Below, in pieces: positions 24,001-31,181 of a stretch of 48,031 nucleotides of DNA (its first letter is position 1; each line of letters starts with the position of its first letter). The notes below the pieces were generated by a model. The model was not told the DNA's origin. It was given only the letters and a program-made list of their open reading frames with translations, and searched no databases. This DNA is from Phycisphaerales bacterium. GTDB taxonomy: Bacteria > Planctomycetota > Phycisphaerae > Sedimentisphaerales > Anaerobacaceae. A program made the position numbers and the translations under genes. The stretch is from positions 5,605,980 to 5,654,010 of the forward strand of contig CP070782.1 in NCBI GenBank assembly GCA_020346325.1, written 5' to 3'.

Positions 24001-24906
24001 ATGCACATTATAAGTTCAGCTAATCTCGATATAAGCACATTACTAAGAAACAAGGTTCTTGTCGTCAACGAGACCATCGAAGGCCTCCTGTCCGAACGGA
24101 AAGAGATCCATCCGGATCTGCGGACGGCGCTGACCTATACCCTCTCATCGCCGGGTAAGCGCATCCGCTCCGCCATGGTCCTTTGGTGTTGTGAGCTGAT
24201 CAGTGGCCAGGAAACTTCCAGCGCCCGCACGGCGGCGGCCGCTATCGAAATCGTCCACACCTATTCCCTTGTCCACGACGATCTTCCGGCCATGGATGAC
24301 GACGATCTGCGTCGCGGCCGGCCTACCTGCCACAAGGCCTTCGACGAAGCCACGGCTGTCCTGACCGGGGACGCCCTGTTGACCCTGGCATTCGAGCTGC
24401 TCGCGACCGAGGTCAGCAGTGCCGAACTGGCCGTTAAACTGATCACGCAACTGGCGCAGGCGGCCGGCGGGGCCGGCATGATTGCCGGTCAGATCGCGGA
24501 CCTGAAGGCCGAGAACACCGTCGGCACCCTCGAGGATCTCGAATACATCCACATCAACAAGACGGCCAAGATGTTCCGCGGCGCGACTGTGATGGGCGGT
24601 CTTTGCGGCGGAGCGACCCCCGAGCAACTCGAAGCGCTCGCCCAGTACGGCCTGAAGATCGGCCTGGGTTTTCAGATTGCCGACGACATTCTCGACGTCA
24701 GTGCTTCCAGTGAGCAACTGGGCAAGACCGCCGGCAAAGATGTCAAAGCCGCCAAGTGCACCTATCCGGCTGTGATCGGCCTCGAAAAATCCAAGCACCT
24801 CGAACATGCCCTGGCTCATGAAGCCGCAGCGGCCCTCGAACCCTTTGGCCGACGCGCCGATCTCCTGCGACAACTCGCCCTCGCTCTGCTCGACCGCACT
24901 AGGTGA
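24001..24906 (+). CDS. Polyprenyl diphosphate synthase (FPP/GGPP synthase type)
   Basis: Condenses IPP with allylic diphosphates to make farnesyl or geranylgeranyl diphosphate for quinones, carotenoids and lipid carriers. The first aspartate-rich motif is DDLPAMDDDDLRRG (residues about 92-105), the second DDILD (about 226-230), and SPGKRIRS near 50 is the IPP-binding arginine segment. Length 301 fits short-chain synthases such as IspA. ATG 24001 has no clear Shine-Dalgarno sequence. A 13-codon frame (23982-24023) with GGGG upstream overlaps the start and could feed ribosomes into it. Product chain length is not readable by eye. The gene is divergent from miaA. Confidence 0.92.
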   Translation: MHIISSANLDISTLLRNKVLVVNETIEGLLSERKEIHPDLRTALTYTLSSPGKRIRSAMVLWCCELISGQETSSARTAAAAIEIVHTYSLVHDDLPAMDDDDLRRGRPTCHKAFDEATAVLTGDALLTLAFELLATEVSSAELAVKLITQLAQAAGGAGMIAGQIADLKAENTVGTLEDLEYIHINKTAKMFRGATVMGGLCGGATPEQLEALAQYGLKIGLGFQIADDILDVSASSEQLGKTAGKDVKAAKCTYPAVIGLEKSKHLEHALAHEAAAALEPFGRRADLLRQLALALLDRTR

Positions 24907-24969
24907 GCAGGGCGCGCCAAAAGGCAGCGCCGGCAATCCTGTTCCCCTCCCAGTAACAATCTCCGCCTG

Positions 24970-24987
24970 GCGAAAATTTTTTTTCGC
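24970..24987 (+). terminator. Possible terminator of the polyprenyl synthase gene
   Basis: Perfect 7-bp inverted repeat GCGAAAA / TTTTCGC around a TTTT loop, 64 nt after the stop. The stem is AT-rich and no extra T-tract follows, so termination is uncertain. Confidence 0.35.
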
Positions 24988-25215
24988 GGCAACGCACCCC
25001 GCCTGGCGACACTGATAAACGCGACGCATTTTTCCACGCTGAAATGGGGGACAAGCGCCGCCTAGAAAAAGCGGCCTGGGCACACTGATATCTCAACTGT
25101 GGACCTATAAATCGGAGATTAGACGCTGCCTTCCGCAGCGATCGGGCCGGCGAAATGTCTAAGGAAAATTCGCATGTCACGTCGATATTAAGGACAGAAC
25201 TTTGAGGATGACGCA

Positions 25216-25428
25216 ATGAGAACATGGAAGTTTGTCGCCGAAGTTTTTTGGCTGTACATCGGCCTGTGCCTGTGTCCGCAGTCCGCGGAACAATCCCACG
25301 ACTACAGCCAACGCACAAGCCAACCTACAACCAGAACAACCGAAACACCCTTCAACATCTGGTATGCATCCAGTCTGGTCCGACCCCCGCCTCCGGGACA
25401 CCGGAGCACATCAAAAACACACTGGTAA
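25216..25428 (+). CDS. Possible small exported or membrane peptide (70 residues)
   Basis: The frame begins MRTWKFVAEVFWLYIGLCLC, a basic start followed by a hydrophobic stretch like a signal or membrane segment. A polar Thr/Pro/Ser-rich tail without recognised domain follows. AGGA lies 7 nt before the ATG, and a preceding 16-codon frame ends 10 nt upstream. An intrinsic terminator begins 28 nt after the stop, showing that this strand is probably transcribed. Against it, composition is unremarkable and no homologue is known to me. It could equally be an untranslated small RNA. Confidence 0.35.
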   Translation: MRTWKFVAEVFWLYIGLCLCPQSAEQSHDYSQRTSQPTTRTTETPFNIWYASSLVRPPPPGHRSTSKTHW

Positions 25429-25455
25429 CACGCGTATTACGGTTACGAGCCAACA

Positions 25456-25487
25456 GGCCATAAGCTACCAACTTATGGCCTTCTTTC
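25456..25487 (+). terminator. Rho-independent terminator of a short rightward transcript
   Basis: Perfect 9-bp stem GGCCATAAG (25456-25464) / CTTATGGCC (25472-25480), 7-nt loop, followed by TTCTTTC. On the minus strand no T-tract follows, so it serves rightward transcription, not glyA. Confidence 0.75.
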
Positions 25488-25613
25488 TTGCGCCAGTGAC
25501 AAAGGAGGGGAGGGACACTCAAGAACCGCGGGACATTGAGCCGGAGGAAGAACCCTTTATAGCGGAGCACGATGCGTCGCACAATCGGAGCAAGATCGAC
25601 CGGGGGTACGGGG

Positions 25614-27032
25614 CTAGTGGAGCGGGAATCGCGTGCAAAGAGCCCGAACGCATTGTCGCGTTTTGGTCTGGAGGGCCTCGTTGAGGCAGTAGTGTTTCGC
25701 GTCGACGATCTCGACGCCTCGCAGGACGTTGTCGACGAGGCGCGCGATCTGCTCCATCTGGGCCTGGCCCATGCCGTTACGCGTGACGATGGGAGTGCCC
25801 AGGCGCATGCCACTGGTGACACGCGCGTTTTGCGTGTCATAGGGCAGCCGGTTCATATTGATGATGATGCCGCAGTCTTCGAGGCAGTGCTGAGCGATCA
25901 GGCCGGTCAGGCCGTCGCGGAAATGGGCGACGTTGATCAGGAACATGTGGTTGTCGGTTCCGCCCGTGAGAACGTCGTAACCCAGATCGTCAAACGCCTC
26001 GGCCAGCACCTGAGCATTCTCCACGATCTTCGCCTGGCGGACCTGGTATTCGTCCGACAGCATCTCGCGGAAGAAGACAGCCTTGGCGGCGATGTTGTTC
26101 AGGTACGGCGTCCCCTGGAAGCCCGGGAAAGTGGCCTTTTCGATCCGCTCGCAGAGCGAGACCGTCTTGTTGCCGACCGCAAACGGCGCCTGGGCATCGC
26201 GGCCCATCAGAATCAGGCCGCCCCGCGGGCCGCCCGGCTTATACGTGCTGGTCGTGGTGAAATGGGCCGCGTCGATCGGAGACGGATGCACGCCGGCCGC
26301 GATCAGGCTCGAGATGTGCGAGATATCAGCCATCAGATATGCACCGACCTCGTCCGCGATCGCCCGGAACCGCTCGAAATCGATGATCCGCGCATAGGCG
26401 CTGGCCCCACAGATGAGCAGCTTGGGTCGGAAACGGCGCGCCTGTTCGGCGATCGCCTCGTAGTCCAGCAGGAAGCTCTCCCGGTCCACGCGGTATTGCT
26501 CGACCTCGAAGAACTTGCCCGCAAAGGCCACCTGGGCACCGTGCGAGACGTGCCCACCCTGGTCCATGGCCAGGCTGAGAATGCGGTCGCCACTGTCGAG
26601 AAGGGCCGTCAAGACGATCTGGTTGGCACTGGTGCCCGAGTGGGGCTGCACATTGGCGTATTGAGCGCCGAAGACCTCGTTGGCCCGATCAATGGCTAGC
26701 TGCTCCAGCCCGTCGACGACTTCACAACCCCCGTGGAAGCGCCGGCCGACAAAACCTTCCGTCGTCTTGTTCTGGACGATATGGCCCAGCGCCGCCAGGA
26801 CGGCCCGCGAGCACTGGTTTTCGGCCGCGATCAATTGCAGAGTGTTCTGGAGCCGATCGTACTCAGCTTCGACGAGCCGGTAAACCTGCTCATCGCACTG
26901 CTCCAGCACGTCCGGAAGACCGCGGTGATAAGCCGCATGGCTGGGCGCCTTATGGCCGACCGGCTCGATAAACTCATAGACCTGTCCCGCGCTGCGTTTG
27001 ACCGTTCCGCCGGCCTGCTCTTCCACGAACAT
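25614..27032 (-). CDS. Divergent serine hydroxymethyltransferase (GlyA-like)
   Basis: A PLP enzyme of the SHMT fold, which interconverts serine and glycine with tetrahydrofolate. 472 residues, with about 50 extra at the N-terminus. Conserved landmarks are AEN (70-72), GGCEVVD (101-107), ANVQPHSGTSAN, GGHVSHG with the PLP-stacking His, DISH (Asp236, His239), PLP Lys265 in TSTYKPGGPRGG, and SGMRLGTP with the carboxylate-binding Arg. Key differences from E. coli GlyA are Thr90 for Tyr55, Phe99-His100 for Tyr64-Tyr65, and Tyr264 for His228 beside the PLP lysine. It may be a genuine SHMT of a divergent clade or a paralogue with another amino-acid substrate. AAGG lies 7 nt before ATG 27032. It is last in dxr-rseP-glyA but may also have its own promoter. 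Confidence 0.85.
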   Translation of the reverse strand: MFVEEQAGGTVKRSAGQVYEFIEPVGHKAPSHAAYHRGLPDVLEQCDEQVYRLVEAEYDRLQNTLQLIAAENQCSRAVLAALGHIVQNKTTEGFVGRRFHGGCEVVDGLEQLAIDRANEVFGAQYANVQPHSGTSANQIVLTALLDSGDRILSLAMDQGGHVSHGAQVAFAGKFFEVEQYRVDRESFLLDYEAIAEQARRFRPKLLICGASAYARIIDFERFRAIADEVGAYLMADISHISSLIAAGVHPSPIDAAHFTTTSTYKPGGPRGGLILMGRDAQAPFAVGNKTVSLCERIEKATFPGFQGTPYLNNIAAKAVFFREMLSDEYQVRQAKIVENAQVLAEAFDDLGYDVLTGGTDNHMFLINVAHFRDGLTGLIAQHCLEDCGIIINMNRLPYDTQNARVTSGMRLGTPIVTRNGMGQAQMEQIARLVDNVLRGVEIVDAKHYCLNEALQTKTRQCVRALCTRFPLH

Positions 27033-27083
27033 GACTGAACCTTCAAGTCCTTTCTCAGGTTGTGACGATCACACCTTCCGTTC

Positions 27084-27113
27084 TGTATATTATCGGCAGG
27101 TTCGTCCGTTCAA
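27084..27113 (-). promoter_or_regulatory. Possible glyA promoter with adjacent palindrome
   Basis: Minus strand: -35 TTGAAC (27113-27108), 18-nt spacer, -10 TATACA (27089-27084). Just downstream, at 27061-27073, is the inverted repeat TGTGA-CGA-TCACA, which would lie at about +5 to +17 and could be an operator. Both matches are modest. Confidence 0.35.
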
Positions 27114-29230
27114 TTGAGAAAACCGTGAAGAGTTCGGACGATGTCGTTGAATGTGACATAAAGTAGCAGCGTGCCCACGAGGACCCAGCCGGCATAGGCC
27201 ATGACTCCTTGGGCCTTTTCACTGAGGGCCGAGCCTTTGACCTTTTCGACCAGCATGATCGCGATCAATCCCCCGTCGAAGGGGGGCATGGGCATGAGAT
27301 TCAGCACGGCGATGCTGGCGCTGATCAAGCCGAGGAAGTAGGCATAGTAGACCAGTGAACGTCCTTCGACGATCTGATAACTCGAGACCACGATGCCGAC
27401 CGGCCCCATCAGCAGTTTCGGGCTGATCAGACCCGCGATCAATTGCTTGAACGTCACGTAGGTCTGCGCGACGAACATCAACGTCCGCCGGTATCCCATA
27501 CGAATCGCCTCGACAGGGCTGGAGGCCTTGTAAAGCCGTTCCAGAGTGTCAAGAGGCAGTTCTTCTTCCAGCGTCGATGCCACGGCAATGGGGCGCCGGG
27601 TCTGATCGATCTGAAGCGTGACACCGCCCTCGGCCCGACCGTCCAACTGGTACTCCAGCTTGACTGACTGCCCCTCCCAACGACGCACTTCGGCAATGAT
27701 ATCGTAGTAACTGGACACCGCCCTACCATTGACGGCCGTGATACGGGCCCCGCGTGGGATATCCAGTTTCGCCGGCCCACCGTCGGCGTCGATGGTCTTG
27801 GCCACCACCGGATGGCCCGCGTCCAGCGCCGGGAGAAAACCGATGATCACGCGATCGCTCTCCGGGGCGCGCTTCGGGGTAACGATCACGGTCGCCGGCC
27901 GTTCGATGCCGTTCGAATCAACACGTAGGATTTTGATCGACAGTGGTTTACCTTCATATTCGACGGTGATCGCCCGTAACTCCGCATACGTCGGATTCTC
28001 GATGTCGCCAGCAGCAACGATGATGTCACCGCCCCGCAGGCGCGTGTTGTCGTCATCGTCCGTTTGGCCATCGCTCAGCAGATCGTCGGGCAGCACGCGC
28101 AGACGCGGAACCATGGAGTAGACGTGATTCAGGTCGGTCTCATTCACGTCGCCCTCACTGGCGGACCACGTCAGCGGCAGCTCGACCTCGATCGACCGGC
28201 TCGTGCCGTCACTGGCGGCCCGTTCGGCGCTGACGGTGACGGCGGGAGCAAGGGAATCGGCGATAATCTCGGCAAAGTCCCAATGTCGCTCCACGGCCTG
28301 GCCATCGACGGCGGTGATCGTGTCGCCCGACCGCAAGCCCGTGCGTTCCTCGAGAATGTTCGGGTCCGTGATCGTCGCCAACGTCAGACTCTGGGGCGCC
28401 ATGATGCCGAACTCGGCCATCTGGCTGCCCGGCGTGCGCCGGGCCACAATGGACATCTCTTTGGTGCTGCCATCGCGCCGTCGCACGGTCATGGCGATGG
28501 GCTCATCGCGGCCCGACAGCGCGGCCGCCAGGGCGATACTGCTGAAGTCGAGATTGTCACGACTGCCATCGATCTCAATCAGTTCGTCCCCTGCCTGGAG
28601 ACCGGCCTCGGCGGCCGGAGAGCCGGGGACCACCCCGCCCACGACGGCCGGCGGAAACGTGATACCGACCAGGAAGACGGTCATCAGGATGATGGCCGCG
28701 CTGATGAAATTGAACGTGACCCCGGCGGCAATGACGGCGATGCGAATGCCGATAGGCTTGTTGGCGAACGAGCGCGCATCGTCAATCTGCTTGACCGGAC
28801 CGATATCCTCCTGCCCCAGCAGTTTCACGTAGCCGCCAAACGGAATCAGCCCCACCCGATATTCCGTGTCGCTGGCCTTGCCCCCTTTGCCGAACGTAAA
28901 GGTCATCCCACCCTCGTCCGGTTCCTCATCTTCCTTCGAAAAGAACATCGGCAGGATACGCAGACGAAGCCCCGCCCCCGTCCTTTGGAGTCCCAGCAGC
29001 GTCGGAGGCATCCCGATGGAAAACCCCTCGACTTTGATGCCCCCGAGCTTGGCGATGATGAAGTGGCCAAACTCGTGGATGAGGACCACCGAGCCGAAAC
29101 CGATTAGCACGAGCGCCACATTCCCGGCCACCCCCACGTGTTTGACAATCAGAAAGACAACAACGGCCAACACCACAATCCAGAAGATGCCGCCTAAAGT
29201 CCTGTTTGATGAGCTTCCATTCTTCGACAT
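27110..29230 (-). CDS. rseP: RseP-like site-2 membrane protease with multiple PDZ regions
   Basis: An intramembrane zinc metalloprotease; RseP cleaves anti-sigma factors and signal-peptide remnants. The catalytic HEFGH motif lies in the first helices (about residue 50), and the third ligand is in LNLMPMPPFDGG near residue 640, a variant of NxxPxPxLDGG. Between them, residues about 185-560 hold PDZ-like units: one clear at GSPAAEAGLQAGDELIEIDG, others at RTGLRSGDTITAVDGQ, TRLRGGDIIVAAGD and DIPRGARITAVNGR. E. coli RseP has two PDZ domains in 450 residues; this protein has 706 residues. The start is ATG 29230, with GGAG 7 nt upstream; TTG 29233 is less likely. It follows dxr by 90 nt, a common pairing in bacterial envelope gene clusters. 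Confidence 0.92.
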   Translation of the reverse strand: MSKNGSSSNRTLGGIFWIVVLAVVVFLIVKHVGVAGNVALVLIGFGSVVLIHEFGHFIIAKLGGIKVEGFSIGMPPTLLGLQRTGAGLRLRILPMFFSKEDEEPDEGGMTFTFGKGGKASDTEYRVGLIPFGGYVKLLGQEDIGPVKQIDDARSFANKPIGIRIAVIAAGVTFNFISAAIILMTVFLVGITFPPAVVGGVVPGSPAAEAGLQAGDELIEIDGSRDNLDFSSIALAAALSGRDEPIAMTVRRRDGSTKEMSIVARRTPGSQMAEFGIMAPQSLTLATITDPNILEERTGLRSGDTITAVDGQAVERHWDFAEIIADSLAPAVTVSAERAASDGTSRSIEVELPLTWSASEGDVNETDLNHVYSMVPRLRVLPDDLLSDGQTDDDDNTRLRGGDIIVAAGDIENPTYAELRAITVEYEGKPLSIKILRVDSNGIERPATVIVTPKRAPESDRVIIGFLPALDAGHPVVAKTIDADGGPAKLDIPRGARITAVNGRAVSSYYDIIAEVRRWEGQSVKLEYQLDGRAEGGVTLQIDQTRRPIAVASTLEEELPLDTLERLYKASSPVEAIRMGYRRTLMFVAQTYVTFKQLIAGLISPKLLMGPVGIVVSSYQIVEGRSLVYYAYFLGLISASIAVLNLMPMPPFDGGLIAIMLVEKVKGSALSEKAQGVMAYAGWVLVGTLLLYVTFNDIVRTLHGFLN

Positions 29231-29320
29231 CAAGCAACTCCAACCCAGAAGAGTAGACTATGCAAATTGAATCCTCTCTCGCGAACACGTCCGCATCCCA
29301 TCGCCCCGGGATGCAGCGTT

Positions 29321-30481
29321 TCAGACTTCCTGTCCCAACCGGCCTTTCACTTCTTCCCGGGCCCACGCATCTGCTTCGAGCACATCGTCGAGGCAGGCCG
29401 TCGGTCGGACATCGTGCTTGTCCAGGCAATGCTCGACGAGTTCCATGATCTGCACGAACGAGATCTGCCCGGCCAGGAAGTTCTCCACGGCCGTCTCGTT
29501 AGCGGCATTGAAGACCACCGGCGAGGTGCCCCCCATGCGTGCCACATCGTAGGCCAACGTCAGGGCCCGGAACGTTTCGGGCTCGGGCCGCTCGAAATGA
29601 AGTCGACCGATTTCCTCGAGCCGCAGCGGTTTCGAGATTCCCGCGACGCGCCGGGGATACGTTAACGCGTATTGAATGGGCAGACACATATCGGGCTCGC
29701 CCAACTGCGCGATCACCGATCCGTCGACGAATTCGACCAGGGAATGCACGATCGATTCGGGATGAATCAGGACCTCGATCTTGTCCACCGAAACGTCGAA
29801 CAGCCAGCGTGCCTCGATCACTTCCAGGGCCTTGTTCATGAGCGTGGCCGAGTCGATGGTGATCTTCGGCCCCATCTGCCAGGTCGGATGGTCGAGCGCC
29901 TCCTCGACGGTCACATCTTCCAGGTCCCGGCGCGTGGCCCCGCGAAATGGCCCACCCGAGCCAGTCAAGAGGATCTTGCGAACCTCCGAGGCCCGCCCCG
30001 ATTGCATTGCCTGGAACACCGCCGAGTGTTCGCTGTCCACCGGCAGGAGCGTACTGCCATGATCGCGGGCGATGCGCGTGAGCAGTTCGCCCGCAATCGC
30101 CAGGGGCTCTTTGTTGGCAATGGCGAGACGCTTGCCCGACCGAGCCGCTGCCAGTGCCGAAGGCAACCCGGCCGCACCGACGACCGCCGTCAGAACCGTG
30201 TCCACCGCATCCGATTCGACCAGCGCCGTCAGACTCTCGGGCCCGACCAGTATTTCCGTCTCCCAACCATCGAGCAGTTCGCGAAAGCGCTCGGCGTAAT
30301 CGCAATCGGTCACCGCCACGAACTGCGGTCTGTACCGACGCGTCTGCTCAGCCAGCAGTTCCACGCTGCTGTGGGCAGTGAGCCCAACGACGTGATAACC
30401 CGCCCCCAGACCACTGATGACCCGCAAAGCGTTTCGACCAATCGATCCGGTCGATCCCAAGATGGCGATTCCCTGTGACAC
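29321..30481 (-). CDS. dxr: 1-deoxy-D-xylulose 5-phosphate reductoisomerase
   Basis: Second step of the MEP isoprenoid pathway: NADPH-dependent conversion of DXP to methylerythritol phosphate. The N-terminal NADPH-binding segment is IAILGSTGSIGRNALRVI. The metal/substrate sites are NKEPLAIAGELL, LPVDSEHSAVFQ, LTGSGGPFRG, HPTWQMGPKITIDSATLMNKALEVIEA and the C-terminal FNAANETAVENFL. I start at GTG 30481 (MSQGIAILGSTG, 386 residues), with GAGG 6 nt upstream. The longer frame would begin upstream of the predicted promoter. ATG 30511 is the alternative. It heads the leftward dxr-rseP-glyA group and supplies precursors for the polyprenyl synthase and MiaA elsewhere in the window. Confidence 0.95.
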   Translation of the reverse strand: MSQGIAILGSTGSIGRNALRVISGLGAGYHVVGLTAHSSVELLAEQTRRYRPQFVAVTDCDYAERFRELLDGWETEILVGPESLTALVESDAVDTVLTAVVGAAGLPSALAAARSGKRLAIANKEPLAIAGELLTRIARDHGSTLLPVDSEHSAVFQAMQSGRASEVRKILLTGSGGPFRGATRRDLEDVTVEEALDHPTWQMGPKITIDSATLMNKALEVIEARWLFDVSVDKIEVLIHPESIVHSLVEFVDGSVIAQLGEPDMCLPIQYALTYPRRVAGISKPLRLEEIGRLHFERPEPETFRALTLAYDVARMGGTSPVVFNAANETAVENFLAGQISFVQIMELVEHCLDKHDVRPTACLDDVLEADAWAREEVKGRLGQEV

Positions 30482-30591
30482 ACACAACCTCAGTGCAGTC
30501 CTCTCCCGCATTCCCGGTCCAGTTGCGTCCGCACCGCGAGCGCAGTACCGAACCCGCAACGACGTTTGTCCGTTAGCCGGACGATAAAGCT

Positions 30592-30621
30592 GATAGTATG
30601 CCAAGAATAGGTAAACTGTCA
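30592..30621 (-). promoter_or_regulatory. Promoter of dxr
   Basis: Minus strand: -35 TTGACA (30621-30616, perfect), 18-nt spacer, -10 TACTAT (30597-30592, four of six). Predicted start near 30585, leaving a leader of about 100 nt before GTG 30481. Confidence 0.6.
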
Positions 30622-31181
30622 AGGCGAAAGCCCTTACATCTCATCGGTCGCGCCAGACCGCCACATCCCGGTGCATCTGGCCCGCCTGGGCCGCATCAGT
30701 CTGGGACGCCCAACAACCGATAAGCGTAGTGAAACTCGGACCCTCGCAAATCTCACACGCCGAAAGCGGCAGGATTCAGAAGTACATCGCCAAACGGGGA
30801 CTCCGGCATGCTACCTCCACGCGCAATTCTCACCTCTCGTCGAGATCGGAGCGAATCGATGCCGCTGGCCTGCAGAAACCCGACCAATCGGCGCGCCCGT
30901 CCAGACGCGCCGGCAACGGCACATTCAAGAATAACTGCATTATAGGACCCCGCGCCAATGGCGCGCTGGTTGCCGAGACGACGACAAATCGACTCACGTC
31001 ATGCGCCGCACAAAGGCATCCTGGATGTGCCCCCAACGCAGGCAGTCCCTTGATCGCCATATTCTCATGGGTGGGGTTTTGCCGGAGATATCGCTCCACC
31101 GGCCCCCGGAAACGGCCGATATGCAGAAACTAAATGACTTTAGAGAAGAGCATTACGGCAACAACGTGTGAAAGGGGGGCA
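30622..31181. other. Intergenic region upstream of the TonB receptor gene
   Basis: 560 nt without a supportable gene. A perfect hairpin CGCGCC-AAT-GGCGCG lies at 30951-30965, not followed by T. A 6-bp inverted repeat AGCATT (31149-31154) / AATGCT (31181-31186) would enclose the ribosome site and pair with the proposed receptor start codon. No cobalamin riboswitch signature was found, and no convincing -35/-10 pair. Confidence 0.5.

Larger units (their letters stand above)
24907..25613. other. Gene-poor stretch downstream of the polyprenyl synthase gene
   Basis: 707 nt with three related direct repeats built on GCCTGG(C)GACACTGATA at about 24965, 25001 and 25074 (the first copy shares only GCCTGGCGA), an AT hairpin at 24970-24987, a TATAAA box at 25106-25111, a 16-codon frame (25155-25205), a 70-codon frame (25216-25428), and an intrinsic terminator at 25456-25487. 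The order implies a short rightward transcript. Confidence 0.6.

Noticed and set aside
30622-31181. Cobalamin riboswitch upstream of the TonB receptor
   Set aside because: No B12-box or GCCACTG-like core was found.
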